Assembly: GCF_003628505.1 (NCBI RefSeq)
Contig: NZ_RBZP01000003.1
Location: 1 to 64,000 of the forward strand
Reading direction: 5' to 3'
Source: Oceanobacillus halophilus
GTDB taxonomy: Bacteria; Bacillota; Bacilli; Bacillales; Amphibacillaceae
Length of the DNA stretch: 64,000 nucleotides
The notes beneath the pieces are model-generated. The model saw only the letters and a list, made by a program, of their open reading frames with translations. It made no database searches and was not told the origin of the DNA. How positions within the stretch are numbered: the first letter of the stretch is position 1; each line of letters starts with the position of its first letter. Position numbers and translations under genes: made by a program. Below, one piece after another: positions 16,507 through 26,152 of the stretch.

Positions 16507-17700
16507 TTATTTTGTTTCCTTCTCTAAATAGCTGCATGTTACCTGACCAACGGCTTTTGCTGCTACAAGAATGGCATCTTCATCGATATCGAATTTCGGA
16601 TGATGATTAAAATATGGATCTTCTACGCCTTTTGGTGTGCAGCCAATGTAAAAGTAAGATCCAGGTATTTTCTCTAAGAAATAGGCAAAGTCATCAGATG
16701 GTGCCATTTTAGGAAATTCTTCTATTTTCTTGATGTCTTTGTCTTTCACATCATTTAGCACCTCTGCAACAAAATCCGTTAATTCTGGATCATTGTACAA
16801 CGGTGGATAATCCGGTGTATAAGTTACTTCGCAAGCTACTCCAAACATTTCTTCTATTCCTTTAGCTATACGATGAAATTCTTGCTCAATAACTTCTTGA
16901 ACCTCTTTATTGGAATAACGAATATCTCCTTCAATTTCAATACTATCTCTAATTACATTGAAGGTACCTTTTCCATCAAATGAACCAATGGTTACAACTC
17001 CGGCTTGCATCGGGTTTATTCTGCGACTGACAATGGTTTGAACTGCTGTAACAAAATAGCTACCGGCAACAATGGAATCATTTGCTTTGTCTGGAGAGGA
17101 ACCGTGCCCACCTTTACCTTTAATGACTAATTTAAAATAAGTTCGTCCATTAAAGGAATAACCACTATGGTATCCCACCGTGCCAGCTGGAGCCAGTGGT
17201 AAAACGTGAATACCGAAGATGGCATCTAAATCGTCTAGCTTTCCAGATTCCATCATGCTCTTGGCACCACCAGGTGGCACTTCCTCTGCATGTTGGTGAA
17301 TGATTTTGATGGTTCCATTTATTTCATCTTTTAATTGAATGAAACAATCGGCAAGTACAAGGAGATATGCCGTGTGTGCGTCGTGACCACATGCATGCAT
17401 AACTCCTTCATTTTTAGATTTAAACGGGACATCCGTTTCTTCTGTAATTGGGAGTGCATCAAAATCGGCTCGAAGTCCGATTGTTTTTCCAGAATTGCCC
17501 CCCTGTATCGTAACGATAATTCCATGCCCATTTCCAACATTGGTTTCTATTTCTACATCTTTATCATTGTAAAAATCAACAATATATTTAGCTGTTTTAT
17601 CCTCTTTAAAGGAAAGCTCTGGATTTTCATGTAAATGTCGGCGGATTTTAATCATTTCTTCTTTCCGTGAATCAAGCATTTCCATTAATTTTTCTCTCAT
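16507..17700 (-). CDS. M20 family amidohydrolase/peptidase (397 aa)
   Basis: Metal-binding motif HACGHDAHTA and the catalytic Glu pair in HQHAEEVPPGG place it in the M20D amidohydrolase group (N-acyl-amino acid deacylase, hippurate hydrolase, IAA-amino acid hydrolase types), with a dimerisation domain inserted in the middle. It removes an acyl group from an N-acylated amino acid or related amide; the exact substrate cannot be read. It lies 49 bp downstream of a DHA2 MFS transporter on the same strand, so the two probably form an operon that moves and hydrolyses one compound. Start ATG 17700 has AAGGATAGG upstream. Confidence 0.88.
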   Translation of the reverse strand: MREKLMEMLDSRKEEMIKIRRHLHENPELSFKEDKTAKYIVDFYNDKDVEIETNVGNGHGIIVTIQGGNSGKTIGLRADFDALPITEETDVPFKSKNEGVMHACGHDAHTAYLLVLADCFIQLKDEINGTIKIIHQHAEEVPPGGAKSMMESGKLDDLDAIFGIHVLPLAPAGTVGYHSGYSFNGRTYFKLVIKGKGGHGSSPDKANDSIVAGSYFVTAVQTIVSRRINPMQAGVVTIGSFDGKGTFNVIRDSIEIEGDIRYSNKEVQEVIEQEFHRIAKGIEEMFGVACEVTYTPDYPPLYNDPELTDFVAEVLNDVKDKDIKKIEEFPKMAPSDDFAYFLEKIPGSYFYIGCTPKGVEDPYFNHHPKFDIDEDAILVAAKAVGQVTCSYLEKETK

Positions 17701-17749
17701 TGTTTCCTATCCTTTCTTAAAATTATTGCTGGTTCTTATTTTATCCTCT

Positions 17750-19189
17750 TTAACGTTCTAACTGTGGCTTAACAGGTTTTGTTACAGTTTTTGACTGTTT
17801 TGTTTTTCCAACACTTCTAGGAACAAGAACAATAATGGAAATTAATGAAAGTAAAGCAAAGATAACATTCGTAATAATCCCTGCAGTAGCTGCAACTTCA
17901 ACGGTGCTAAATCCTGCCACTGTACTATAAATGGTTGCAGAAATTGCAATACCAAAAGCATTACCTAATGAACTCGCCATTTTATAGATACCCGAAGCTT
18001 CACCTACTTTACTGTCTGGCGCACCAGCTACGGCTGTATCCGTTGAAGGTGTTGCATACATACCAAGACCTAATCCAAATAAAATAAATCCAACAAACAC
18101 TGCAATGGTGTACATTAAGTCCGGTAAAAAGGTTAACCCCATTAAACCAACACCAACCAATGTTGCCAGTGTACCCCAAATCATAGGATTTCTTGCCCCG
18201 ACTCGCTGCATCAGTTTTTCACCTACTCGAATCATTGCTAGAACTGCCGCTAAATAGCCTAGTGATAACATTCCTGATTGGAACGCAGTAAACCCACGTC
18301 CTACTTGGACATAAGTGTTTGCGACAATAAGAGTACCAGCAACAGCGTTTAGTAAGAAGTTTGAAATGGTTGCCCCTGTATAAGGTTTGTTTTTAAATAG
18401 TTTAAAATCGATCAGTGGAGTAATTTCCCTTTTTCTTTCAAACCAGATAAAGACAGCTGTCCCTACTACAGATACAATTGCTAATGAAATGGTTAGCAGA
18501 CTTGTCCAACCAAACTCAGCGCCTTGTGTAATAACGATATTTATAGCTAGCATGGTGATAATGAAAATAACTAAGCCACCATAATCGAACTTGAACTTAC
18601 CAGATGTTTCAGCCTTACTTTCTGGAACTTCTCGAATTAACCACATGGCTAGTACAGCAAAGATAATGGAAAAAATAAAAATCCATTTCCATCCCATATA
18701 GGTTGCTATGGTACCTCCTGCAAAAGATGTTAAACCTGACCCACCCCATGAACCGATAGACCAGTAACTAAGTGCACGTTGACGTTCTTCCCCTTCAAAA
18801 TACGCTTTTACTAATGCAATGGTAGCAGGCATAATACTTGCAGCAGAAAGTCCTTGTAAAACCCGACCGATGACCAATAATATCGAACCCTGTGCCAGGA
18901 CGAGTAATAAGGAACCGATTATACTTAAAATTAACCCAAAATAGGTGAGTTTCTTTCTCCCAATTCTATCTGCTAAACCTCCGGCCACCACAATAAACAT
19001 TCCGGAAAATAGGGATGTCAAGCTTATCGCAATATTAAGTGTACCAAGGTTCACCCCTAAATCTTCCTGTACGGCAGGAACAATATTTACCATTGCCTGG
19101 GCAAAGAGCCAAAAGGTGATAACCCCAAATACAATTCCTAAAATCATTTTATTGGTACCTTTATAGGTAGTTGATTCATTTGAAGCCAT
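17750..19189 (-). CDS. DHA2-family (14-TMS) MFS transporter
   Basis: About 479 residues with long alternating hydrophobic segments, the loop motif GGLADRIGRKKLTYFG between TM2 and TM3, and GRVLQGLSAASIMPA typical of drug:proton antiporter family 2. It is the first gene of a two-gene unit with the M20 amidohydrolase. ATG 19189 has AGGAGG at correct spacing; the frame opens 13 codons further upstream without a ribosome binding site. The pairing suggests export or exchange of an amino-acid conjugate or its product, but a multidrug role is equally possible. Confidence 0.87.
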   Translation of the reverse strand: MASNESTTYKGTNKMILGIVFGVITFWLFAQAMVNIVPAVQEDLGVNLGTLNIAISLTSLFSGMFIVVAGGLADRIGRKKLTYFGLILSIIGSLLLVLAQGSILLVIGRVLQGLSAASIMPATIALVKAYFEGEERQRALSYWSIGSWGGSGLTSFAGGTIATYMGWKWIFIFSIIFAVLAMWLIREVPESKAETSGKFKFDYGGLVIFIITMLAINIVITQGAEFGWTSLLTISLAIVSVVGTAVFIWFERKREITPLIDFKLFKNKPYTGATISNFLLNAVAGTLIVANTYVQVGRGFTAFQSGMLSLGYLAAVLAMIRVGEKLMQRVGARNPMIWGTLATLVGVGLMGLTFLPDLMYTIAVFVGFILFGLGLGMYATPSTDTAVAGAPDSKVGEASGIYKMASSLGNAFGIAISATIYSTVAGFSTVEVAATAGIITNVIFALLSLISIIVLVPRSVGKTKQSKTVTKPVKPQLER

Positions 19190-19514
19190 GGTATATCCTC
19201 CTGAAATTAGAATTTTATATAACAACAATTAATTAAATATGCTAATGAGAGATACCTTTAATATGAACATTCCTCTTTCATTTATCCGTTGAGACAGTAA
19301 CTGGAATAAATTGATTCTATGGGAAGAATAAGGGATGGAAATTAGTGCTATAGAAGAATTGGGAGAGGGGGAATTTTATGATAAAAGTATTTACTATATT
19401 GGTGAGAATGAGAAGGGATATTCGATTGGGAAGTGGAATACTCTGTCCTGATATATCATGACATTGTGTTTTAATTGCTATACAATAATGAATGAACGAA
19501 AGGAGCGGTGCTGT
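19190..19514. other. Divergent intergenic region with a possible 38-codon ORF
   Basis: This holds the promoters of the MFS gene and of the kinase gene. A small frame runs from ATG 19335 to TGA 19449-19451 (38 codons, begins MEISAIEELGEGEF); only a weak AAGGG precedes it, so it is not called as a gene. Nothing else stands out. Confidence 0.35.
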
Positions 19515-20651
19515 TTGAGGTCGTCATATTGGTTATGGATCTTATTTAATATAATTATTTGGCCGTTTGCTCTGATTTATTCCAATCAAAGTATGAAAGA
19601 AATGATCGGAAATATATTTGGTGTGGCCTTGTTTTTTATGATTTTTTTCATGATTCCATTATTTATAAGTAAACCAAAATTGCTTTTATCTCTCTTAAGT
19701 ATTAATGCATTTATTGCAATCCTCACTTTGCACTACGATGTTAGTACGGAATTTAATCCATATCTTCTTCTCGTCATCACGCTTTTAATGGCTGAAGGGT
19801 TCTACCATTTATCTATACGATTTAGTTTATTGTTGGGAGGATTTATGGTAACTATTACTATTATTGTTGTTTTTACTACGGATATATCTCCGAACGTACG
19901 GGTTTACATTATTCTCTATTTAATTTTTACACTTGCGGCAATGGTAGTATTTAAAAAAATGAAGAATCGTAACGATGATCTTGACGCTAGATATGAGGCA
20001 TTACTTAGTGAATATCGTAGTTTGAAACGCAGACGGGTTTCTGAGGAAGAAATTGCGAGGCAGGAAGAGCGGATGTTAATTGCCCATGAAATTCATGATT
20101 CAGTCGGACATAAGCTAACTGCCTTGCTCATGCAGTTGGAGGCCTTTCGTATGAAGGTATTGGAAAAGGACAAAGAGCATGTTCAGTCTTTGAAGAAACT
20201 CGCGAGTGATAGTTTAGATGAAACAAGAAGAGCAGTTAAATCCTTAAAAAACAAGGATACAGGAGGGCTACCAGGAATACTTCGGTTAATCCGTAAATTA
20301 GAAATGGAAAGTTTTATGCGTATTCATTTCTCTGTCAAACATGGAGCTTTTACAGCCCCATTAACTGGAGAGCAGTCTTTTGTCATTTATCGTTCGGTTC
20401 AAGAGGCATTGACGAATATTATGAAACATAGTAATAAACGGGAAGCAGAGGTTATGTTTGAGTCACCAGGTGGAAGTATTTTTCGCTTTGAAATCAGTAA
20501 TCCTATCACTAATCATACAATTTATCGTGAGGGATTCGGCCTTACTTCTATGCGTGAACGTTTAGAAAAACATGGTGGGAGCTTAGAAGTTTTTCAAACA
20601 AAAGAGAAATTCATTGTTCGAGGCTTTTTAAAAATCGGTTATGGAGGATGA
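19515..20651 (+). CDS. NarL-type sensor histidine kinase, LnrJ-like (378 aa)
   Basis: Multiple membrane helices in the first ~150 residues, a short coiled linker, then HisKA_3 motif HEIHDSVGHKL with phospho-acceptor His194 and a HATPase domain (EALTNIMKHSNKREAEV, GFGLTSMRERLEKHGG). The start is TTG 19515, eight bases after AAAGGAG; upstream ATGs lack a ribosome binding site. It overlaps the regulator region at its stop and precedes a three-gene ABC exporter, the arrangement of B. subtilis LnrJK-LnrLMN (linearmycin sensing and resistance). The membrane-embedded sensor fits detection of a membrane-active compound (inference). Confidence 0.87.
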   Translation: MRSSYWLWILFNIIIWPFALIYSNQSMKEMIGNIFGVALFFMIFFMIPLFISKPKLLLSLLSINAFIAILTLHYDVSTEFNPYLLLVITLLMAEGFYHLSIRFSLLLGGFMVTITIIVVFTTDISPNVRVYIILYLIFTLAAMVVFKKMKNRNDDLDARYEALLSEYRSLKRRRVSEEEIARQEERMLIAHEIHDSVGHKLTALLMQLEAFRMKVLEKDKEHVQSLKKLASDSLDETRRAVKSLKNKDTGGLPGILRLIRKLEMESFMRIHFSVKHGAFTAPLTGEQSFVIYRSVQEALTNIMKHSNKREAEVMFESPGGSIFRFEISNPITNHTIYREGFGLTSMRERLEKHGGSLEVFQTKEKFIVRGFLKIGYGG

Positions 20652-20653
20652 AC

Positions 20654-21286
20654 ATGGTTCGAATTTTACTGGCAGAAGACCAGGTGATGGTTAGACAAGG
20701 ATTGAAAATGATGTTGGAGTCGGATGAAGAAATGAAGGTGACTGGGGAAGCGGATAATGGAAAAGAAGCGATTCTCCTTTGTGAAAAACAGGCATTTGAT
20801 ATTGCTATTCTAGACATTCGAATGCCTGACATGGATGGAATTGAGGCAGCTAAAGTTATACAAACGCGTTGGCCGGATACAAAAATATTGATTTTAACAA
20901 CGTTCGACGATAATGAATATGTGATGGAATCTTTAAAAATAGGTGTCAGTGGGTACATTCTGAAGACTGGTGACACCGAATCGTTGCTCCGCTCTGTTCG
21001 CAGTGCTTTAACTGGAGGGCTTTCGATTGAAGATCATGTAGCAGCAAAGGTCATGCCACTTCTATTGAAGCAAGAAGAAATCAATAAGCCCGATCCTTCC
21101 CTAACTCCACGCGAAAGGGCTATACTACAATGTATTGGTGAAGGTTTAAGTAATGGAGAAATTGCAGAACGACTTGCGATTTCAGTTGGCACGGTAAAAA
21201 ATAACACAAGTCAAATCTTGAATAAACTCGATTTAAGAGACCGCACACAGCTAGCTATTTACGCAATCCGCCATAATCTGGTGTGA
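20654..21286 (+). CDS. LuxR/NarL-family response regulator, LnrK-like (210 aa)
   Basis: Receiver domain with acidic pocket and phospho-acceptor Asp54 in ILDIRMPDMDG, and a C-terminal LuxR helix-turn-helix (SNGEIAERLAISVGTVKNNT). It is coupled to the kinase gene: the kinase stop lies inside its leader. ATG 20654 is chosen because ATG 20648 touches the GGAGG. Its likely target is the ABC operon that starts 167 bp downstream. Confidence 0.9.
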   Translation: MVRILLAEDQVMVRQGLKMMLESDEEMKVTGEADNGKEAILLCEKQAFDIAILDIRMPDMDGIEAAKVIQTRWPDTKILILTTFDDNEYVMESLKIGVSGYILKTGDTESLLRSVRSALTGGLSIEDHVAAKVMPLLLKQEEINKPDPSLTPRERAILQCIGEGLSNGEIAERLAISVGTVKNNTSQILNKLDLRDRTQLAIYAIRHNLV

Positions 21287-21370
21287 AAATCCCTTTACTA
21301 TCAATCGACTTAACAAAGCCAATAAGAAAAAATGACGCGAGTAATGGGAATACTATCATATCGTGACTGG

Positions 21371-21398
21371 AGACAGTGGTTACACTGTTTCTTTTTTT
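21371..21398 (+). terminator. Terminator between the response regulator and the ABC operon
   Basis: Stem AGACAGTG / CACTGTTT with a GTTA loop followed by CTTTTTTT. It separates the two-component genes from the transporter genes, so the latter should have their own regulated promoter or depend on readthrough. Confidence 0.8.
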
Positions 21399-21452
21399 GT
21401 ACATTAGAAAAGAAGAAACAATGAACTTCGATTATGGAGGAGTGTTAAAGAA

Positions 21453-22385
21453 ATGCTTGAAACGATAAATCTTAGCAAAACATTTAAAGAAAAGAAAGCT
21501 GTTGATGAAATAGATATTTATTTAGATGATGGAGAATCAGTTGGACTGCTTGGACCCAATGGAGCTGGAAAATCTACGACTATTTCTATGATTTCATCTT
21601 TACTAAAGCCGACATCTGGTGATGTAAAGCTTAATGGAAAGAGTACGATAAAAGATCCATCAGAGATTAGAAAGGTCCTTGGTGTGGTTCCACAGGAAAT
21701 TGCTTTATACGAAGAATTATCAGCCTATGAGAATTTACATTTTTTTGGAAAGATTTATAAAGTGAAAAAAGGTTTCTTAGAGAACCGCATTCAAGAAGTA
21801 CTTGATATGGTTGGTTTGAAAGATAGGCAAAATGAGCTTGTTAAAACCTTCTCAGGCGGCATGAAAAGAAGAGTGAACATTGCTGCTGCATTGTTGCATC
21901 ATCCAAAAGTTCTTATCCTTGACGAACCAACCGTCGGTATTGATCCACAGTCAAGAAACCATATATTAGAAACTGTTCGTAAATTAAATGAAGATCATGG
22001 AACTACTATTCTTTATACGAGTCACTACATGGAAGAAGTCGAGCAATTATGTGACCGGGTTTATATCATGGATCACGGAAAAGTAGTAGCTTCGGGAAGT
22101 AAAGACGAATTATTAAGTATCTTATCCAGTGAAGATACAATCCAAGTACAGCTTAGTAAATCAAGCGATAATTTACTGGAAGCAATAAAGGCAATGAAAC
22201 CTGTTCGACGTGTAGATGAAACAAGTGATGGTATTCGGATTATTTCTAAGAAAGACAGTAGCATACTAAACAATTTAGTACATGCAGCAGAAAAAGAAGG
22301 GATTCAAATTACCCATTTTCAGTTGGAAGTTCCAAGCCTGGAAGATGTATTTCTGCACTTGACTGGGAAATCACTGAGAGATTAA
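21453..22385 (+). CDS. lnrL: ABC transporter ATP-binding protein, LnrL-like (310 aa)
   Basis: Walker A GPNGAGKST (about 34-42), Q-loop VPQE, signature FSGGMKRR, Walker B VLILDEPTVG and switch His in TSHYMEEV. The C-terminal ~80 residues follow the pattern of drug/antibiotic exporter ATPases. At 310 residues it matches LnrL. It is the first of three tightly spaced genes with two different permeases, downstream of a LnrJK-like pair, so a role in removing membrane-targeting antibiotics is likely (inference). The lnrL name rests on architecture and synteny, not on an alignment. Confidence 0.87.
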   Translation: MLETINLSKTFKEKKAVDEIDIYLDDGESVGLLGPNGAGKSTTISMISSLLKPTSGDVKLNGKSTIKDPSEIRKVLGVVPQEIALYEELSAYENLHFFGKIYKVKKGFLENRIQEVLDMVGLKDRQNELVKTFSGGMKRRVNIAAALLHHPKVLILDEPTVGIDPQSRNHILETVRKLNEDHGTTILYTSHYMEEVEQLCDRVYIMDHGKVVASGSKDELLSILSSEDTIQVQLSKSSDNLLEAIKAMKPVRRVDETSDGIRIISKKDSSILNNLVHAAEKEGIQITHFQLEVPSLEDVFLHLTGKSLRD

Positions 22386-22402
22386 CAGAGGAGGAAATGA
22401 AA

Positions 22403-23662
22403 ATGGGCTCATTTTTAAAAAAAGACCTGCTAGTGTTTTGGAGAGATCGTAAAGAAGTGCTTTTAGCTTTGTTTCTTCCAATTGTTATCATAGTTGTTTT
22501 AAACTTAGCATTTTCTGGACTATTTGATAATGACGCAGAGTCTGTGAACATGAATGTGGGGATTGTTGATGAGAATGAACATTCTACCGAACTTGAGCAG
22601 TTTAAATTAAGATTGCAAGAAATGGATATATTGGAAGTCGAGAAAGAAGCATTGATTAATCAAGCATCTGCTATAAAGCCAAGTGAGCTGATAGTTGAGT
22701 TTTTTAATGACCCTAAATTAAAGGAATGGATTCCGTATGAGAAGGTTAGTGAAGCAGAAGCAATCAAGTTAGTTGAGGAGGGGGATCTGGATGCTATCAT
22801 TAAGATTCCTGAAGGTTTCACATACGATGTTCTCTCTTCGCTCCTACTTGAAGAGGATTCGTCTACACCAATATCAATTCTAGCAGCAGAGCAATCGATG
22901 GAATTGAATACTCTTCAAAATGTGGTAAATGATTTTATTGATACGCTTAATTTACAGTTTGCCCTTGGTAGTACGGTTGGAGCGGATTTAGAAGAGCCAG
23001 TATTGCCGCAGGGAGGAAGAGAGGTCGTAGAGGGTGTAGAAACTTTTAACATCTCTCAATATTTTACCATTGCCATGAGTACGCTTTTTGCTTTGTTTAT
23101 CGCACAAACTGTAGCAATGAAAACAGTAACTGAGAAAAGGGAACGTGTATTTAATCGAATACTGCTGACAAATAGCAATCCCCTGGAGTATCTAATGGGT
23201 AAAACGTTAGCTACATTTTTCCTTAGTATGATACAAATGCTGGTAACCTTTGCGGTGACTCAATTATTTTTAGATGTGTTTCCTGGGAAGTCATTAGCAT
23301 TTTGGGTCGGGGTAATAGTCATCATTGCTGCGTTTGCTTTGACTGTTTCTGGATTGTCTGCATTATTCACCAGCATTACATTAATTCTAAATGATTCTAA
23401 CGCAGCCAGTGGAATTTTTACAATGATTGTGATGAGTTTTGGTGTTCTTGGTGGGAGTTTCTTCCCGCTTCAGGGACTACCCGTGGTGTTCCAGAAAATT
23501 GGTGAATGGATTCCTAATGGGTTAACTCAAACTGTACTGATTAAATGGATCCAATTAACGAGTGTTCAAGATTTAATCGTACCTATTATTATTCTGATTG
23601 TATTTTTTATGGCTTGTCTTGTTATTGCCGTTACCATTTTTCCTAGAAGGGGGAGAGTTTAA
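22403..23662 (+). CDS. lnrM: ABC-2 type permease, LnrM-like (419 aa)
   Basis: One N-terminal membrane helix, a large extracytoplasmic domain of about 190 residues (45-225), then five or six helices, the layout of ABC2_membrane_3 permeases. FTMIVMSFGVLGGSFFPLQG is the conserved core. ATG 22403 is eight bases after GAGGAGG; ATG 22397 is closer than ideal. Its stop overlaps the next start as TAATG. It should pair with the following permease to form a heterodimeric channel. Confidence 0.87.
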   Translation: MGSFLKKDLLVFWRDRKEVLLALFLPIVIIVVLNLAFSGLFDNDAESVNMNVGIVDENEHSTELEQFKLRLQEMDILEVEKEALINQASAIKPSELIVEFFNDPKLKEWIPYEKVSEAEAIKLVEEGDLDAIIKIPEGFTYDVLSSLLLEEDSSTPISILAAEQSMELNTLQNVVNDFIDTLNLQFALGSTVGADLEEPVLPQGGREVVEGVETFNISQYFTIAMSTLFALFIAQTVAMKTVTEKRERVFNRILLTNSNPLEYLMGKTLATFFLSMIQMLVTFAVTQLFLDVFPGKSLAFWVGVIVIIAAFALTVSGLSALFTSITLILNDSNAASGIFTMIVMSFGVLGGSFFPLQGLPVVFQKIGEWIPNGLTQTVLIKWIQLTSVQDLIVPIIILIVFFMACLVIAVTIFPRRGRV

Positions 23663-24759
23663 TGTACCCAGTTTTTATGGCGCAATGGATGAAAGATAAG
23701 CGAAAACCGTATATCATACTTTTATTTATCGGATTAAGCATTATTGCAACGCTCATATTCGGCGATATAGATAGAATAGAGCAAACTACTGCTATGGTTT
23801 ATAGTACGGAACCAAATGCAGAAGCAGTAGAAGAAAAATGGTTAGAAGGATTAAATGGCCATGAGACGATTGATTTTATAATATCGGACAAAGAGGAAGC
23901 GCACGAACAAGTCGCAGAAGGTGCAATCGATGTTGCAATCCATTTGATGGAAAATGATTATCGATTGATTACTTCCAGTGATATGCCAAATATACAGATT
24001 GTCGAACAGTACGTTCATAAAGTGTTTACGGAAGAGGCTCAATTGGAGGCTGCTGCAGGAGATGGGAATACAGAGAAACTGAGAAGTGAACTGGATAGTT
24101 ATCTGGAAAATCCACCAATTCAAGTTCAAACAGAGTCAATTGATGGCGGAGAAATTCCAAACTATGATATGGGGATGCAATTATTATTTGGTTTCACCCT
24201 TTTTATTGCGATGTTTACGATTGGATTTAAAGTAAATGGTATCAGTGGAGACAAAGTTAGTGGAATATGGAATCGATTAATTCTTTCTCCCGTAAGTAAA
24301 ACCAATATGTACATCGGCCACTTGCTTTATAGTTTTTGTGTTGGTTTTCTTCAAATGTTGATTGTTTTTCTTATTTTTCATTATGTTATGGGCTATGATT
24401 TAGGCAATCTCTCGATGATACTTGTCATAACTGCTGTTTTCACTCTAAGTATGGTAAGCGTTGCTATGTTAATTACTGGGATTGTCAAAACCCCAGAACA
24501 GTTTAATATGGTTTATCCTTCTCTAATTCCAATGATTCCAGTTATTAGTGGTGTCTATATGCTACCTGGAACGATTAGTAATCCGGTTCTTCAATTTATT
24601 GGCGATATGTTTCCATTGTCCCATGGGGTGGAAGCGATGACGGATGTTGCTCTATTTGATGCAGGTTGGAATGACATCGCACTACCGATTGCACTGATGT
24701 TACTAATTGGAGTATTTTCTATGGGAATCGGAATTAATATGGTTGAACGGAGGAAGTAA
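23662..24759 (+). CDS. lnrN: ABC-2 type permease, LnrN-like (365 aa)
   Basis: Same architecture as the preceding permease: helix near residues 15-32, an extracytoplasmic domain to about 170, then a membrane domain (MLLFGFTLFIAMFTIGFKVN onward). It shares a base with the lnrM stop. A strong terminator follows at 24832-24869. Lengths of 310/419/365 residues parallel B. subtilis LnrL/M/N. Confidence 0.87.
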   Translation: MYPVFMAQWMKDKRKPYIILLFIGLSIIATLIFGDIDRIEQTTAMVYSTEPNAEAVEEKWLEGLNGHETIDFIISDKEEAHEQVAEGAIDVAIHLMENDYRLITSSDMPNIQIVEQYVHKVFTEEAQLEAAAGDGNTEKLRSELDSYLENPPIQVQTESIDGGEIPNYDMGMQLLFGFTLFIAMFTIGFKVNGISGDKVSGIWNRLILSPVSKTNMYIGHLLYSFCVGFLQMLIVFLIFHYVMGYDLGNLSMILVITAVFTLSMVSVAMLITGIVKTPEQFNMVYPSLIPMIPVISGVYMLPGTISNPVLQFIGDMFPLSHGVEAMTDVALFDAGWNDIALPIALMLLIGVFSMGIGINMVERRK

Positions 24760-24831
24760 ATCATCCTTTTGAATTATGGTAAGGCGTTCTCTTAGTATGT
24801 TAATTTGAAACATCCTTCAATAGAAACACAC

Positions 24832-24869
24832 AGGAGGCCTTAGAAACAAATTAGTCTCTATGGCCTCCT
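24832..24869. terminator. Bidirectional hairpin between lnrN and the DUF3231 gene
   Basis: Arms AGGAGGCC (24832-24839) and GGCCTCCT (24862-24869), with further pairing inside. The convergent gene ends at 24889, so it may serve both. Confidence 0.75.
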
Positions 24870-24888
24870 ATATTTGCTAGTTGGTTGT

Positions 24889-25890
24889 TTAAATCAGTTT
24901 TTCCCGATCTTCCATTGGAGGTTGTTCCTCCATCCATCCGTTCCGAATCATAATTTTTGCTCCCTCATGGGCGTATTCAAATATATCTTTCATGAATAAA
25001 GAAGTTTTTGTTGTTAAATCATTTCGTAAACTAAAAGCGGTTCCTATAGAGTTTCCTCCCATTGCGAAACTAGAGAAGAGGCTTGTACAATACATCATTA
25101 ATTTATCTGAGAACGGAGGCACGGTTGAACGTGTGGTATTTCCACCAGATACAACTGGTGTTTGAATACCGTCTTCGAGGAAAACTTCGTTAAGTTCTTT
25201 GATGATGCTTTTGGAAATTTCTGCTCCTTTCGTAAAATATTTTTTCACTTCCTGTGTATTGGCACATTGAGCAAATCCAGTAATCATTTGGAAGCCAGTA
25301 ATGTTCGTTTCAATCGCATGAAACATATTGGCAACTTCCACGGTATTTATTGTACGCTTTTTACTTAGCGGATTAAGTCCTCCTCTTAAATAGGAAGTAT
25401 CTGTTATAAATTCGACCTTTTTTGGCATGGAAACATAAGGAGGGCGTGCATGCATTCCTTTTTCAATAAGATATTGTGTACAAGCATTGTAATATTTTTG
25501 CGTAATAGAAGTTAGGTCTTTATAAAGCAAGATAATGTCTTCTCGGGATGCCATCGTTATATTTAAGGTGTGCATGGCCATGCTGATTTCCTTTATTAAA
25601 CGGAAAAACATGATATCGAAGCCATTATCATATAGCTTAGGTACCCCTTTATTCACATCCTCGGAAGTAAATCCAACAGGGATTGCAACTCCTTCATTTT
25701 GGAAAATAACAGAAATTTCCTCCACATATGGGTCAACTTCATCGTACATGTTAACCATGATGTTTTTGGCTTTTTCGTCATCTGCTTTCTCTATGAAATA
25801 TTCTAACATCCTTAACACCATTGTTTTTTGTTGATAAGTAAGCCATAATGTACCAAGTTCTGACGAAGTAATTCCCGGTTTTTCTGGCAT
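24889..25890 (-). CDS. DUF3231 family protein (333 aa)
   Basis: Two tandem all-helical halves, each about 160 residues, with recurrent blocks: LTSSELGTLWLTYQ-like start, IPVGFTSEDVN in the first half and PPFSDKLMMY in the second. This is the DUF3231 pattern seen in spore-formers, related in fold to CotF-like ferritin-fold proteins. No enzyme motif is evident. Two paralogues lie at 33401-35421 beside the germination operon, suggesting a sporulation-associated role (inference). Ribosome binding site AGGAGG is present before ATG 25890. Confidence 0.85.
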   Translation of the reverse strand: MPEKPGITSSELGTLWLTYQQKTMVLRMLEYFIEKADDEKAKNIMVNMYDEVDPYVEEISVIFQNEGVAIPVGFTSEDVNKGVPKLYDNGFDIMFFRLIKEISMAMHTLNITMASREDIILLYKDLTSITQKYYNACTQYLIEKGMHARPPYVSMPKKVEFITDTSYLRGGLNPLSKKRTINTVEVANMFHAIETNITGFQMITGFAQCANTQEVKKYFTKGAEISKSIIKELNEVFLEDGIQTPVVSGGNTTRSTVPPFSDKLMMYCTSLFSSFAMGGNSIGTAFSLRNDLTTKTSLFMKDIFEYAHEGAKIMIRNGWMEEQPPMEDREKLI

Positions 25891-26152
25891 GTAACAGATT
25901 CCTCCTATATATAATCTTGGGATTATAGTAGTCTTTCTTATTCTTTTAGATTTTATGAATGAATATATTTTTGGCTAGTCATAAACAAATCAAATTAACT
26001 AGTTTTTATTATGTACAAACAGAGTGGAATTATTTGCGAATGCAAATATAAATGTAAAAAAGTTGATCATAAGATTGGGATTGTATTTTGTCTTCGTCCT
26101 ACCTAAAAAAGAGCTTGTAAGAAAGCCCTTAAAACTATAGCATTGGATTATT

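Noticed and set aside
19335-19451. 38-codon ORF before the histidine kinase gene
   Set aside because: Only a weak ribosome binding site and no recognisable features; left as a note within the intergenic entry.
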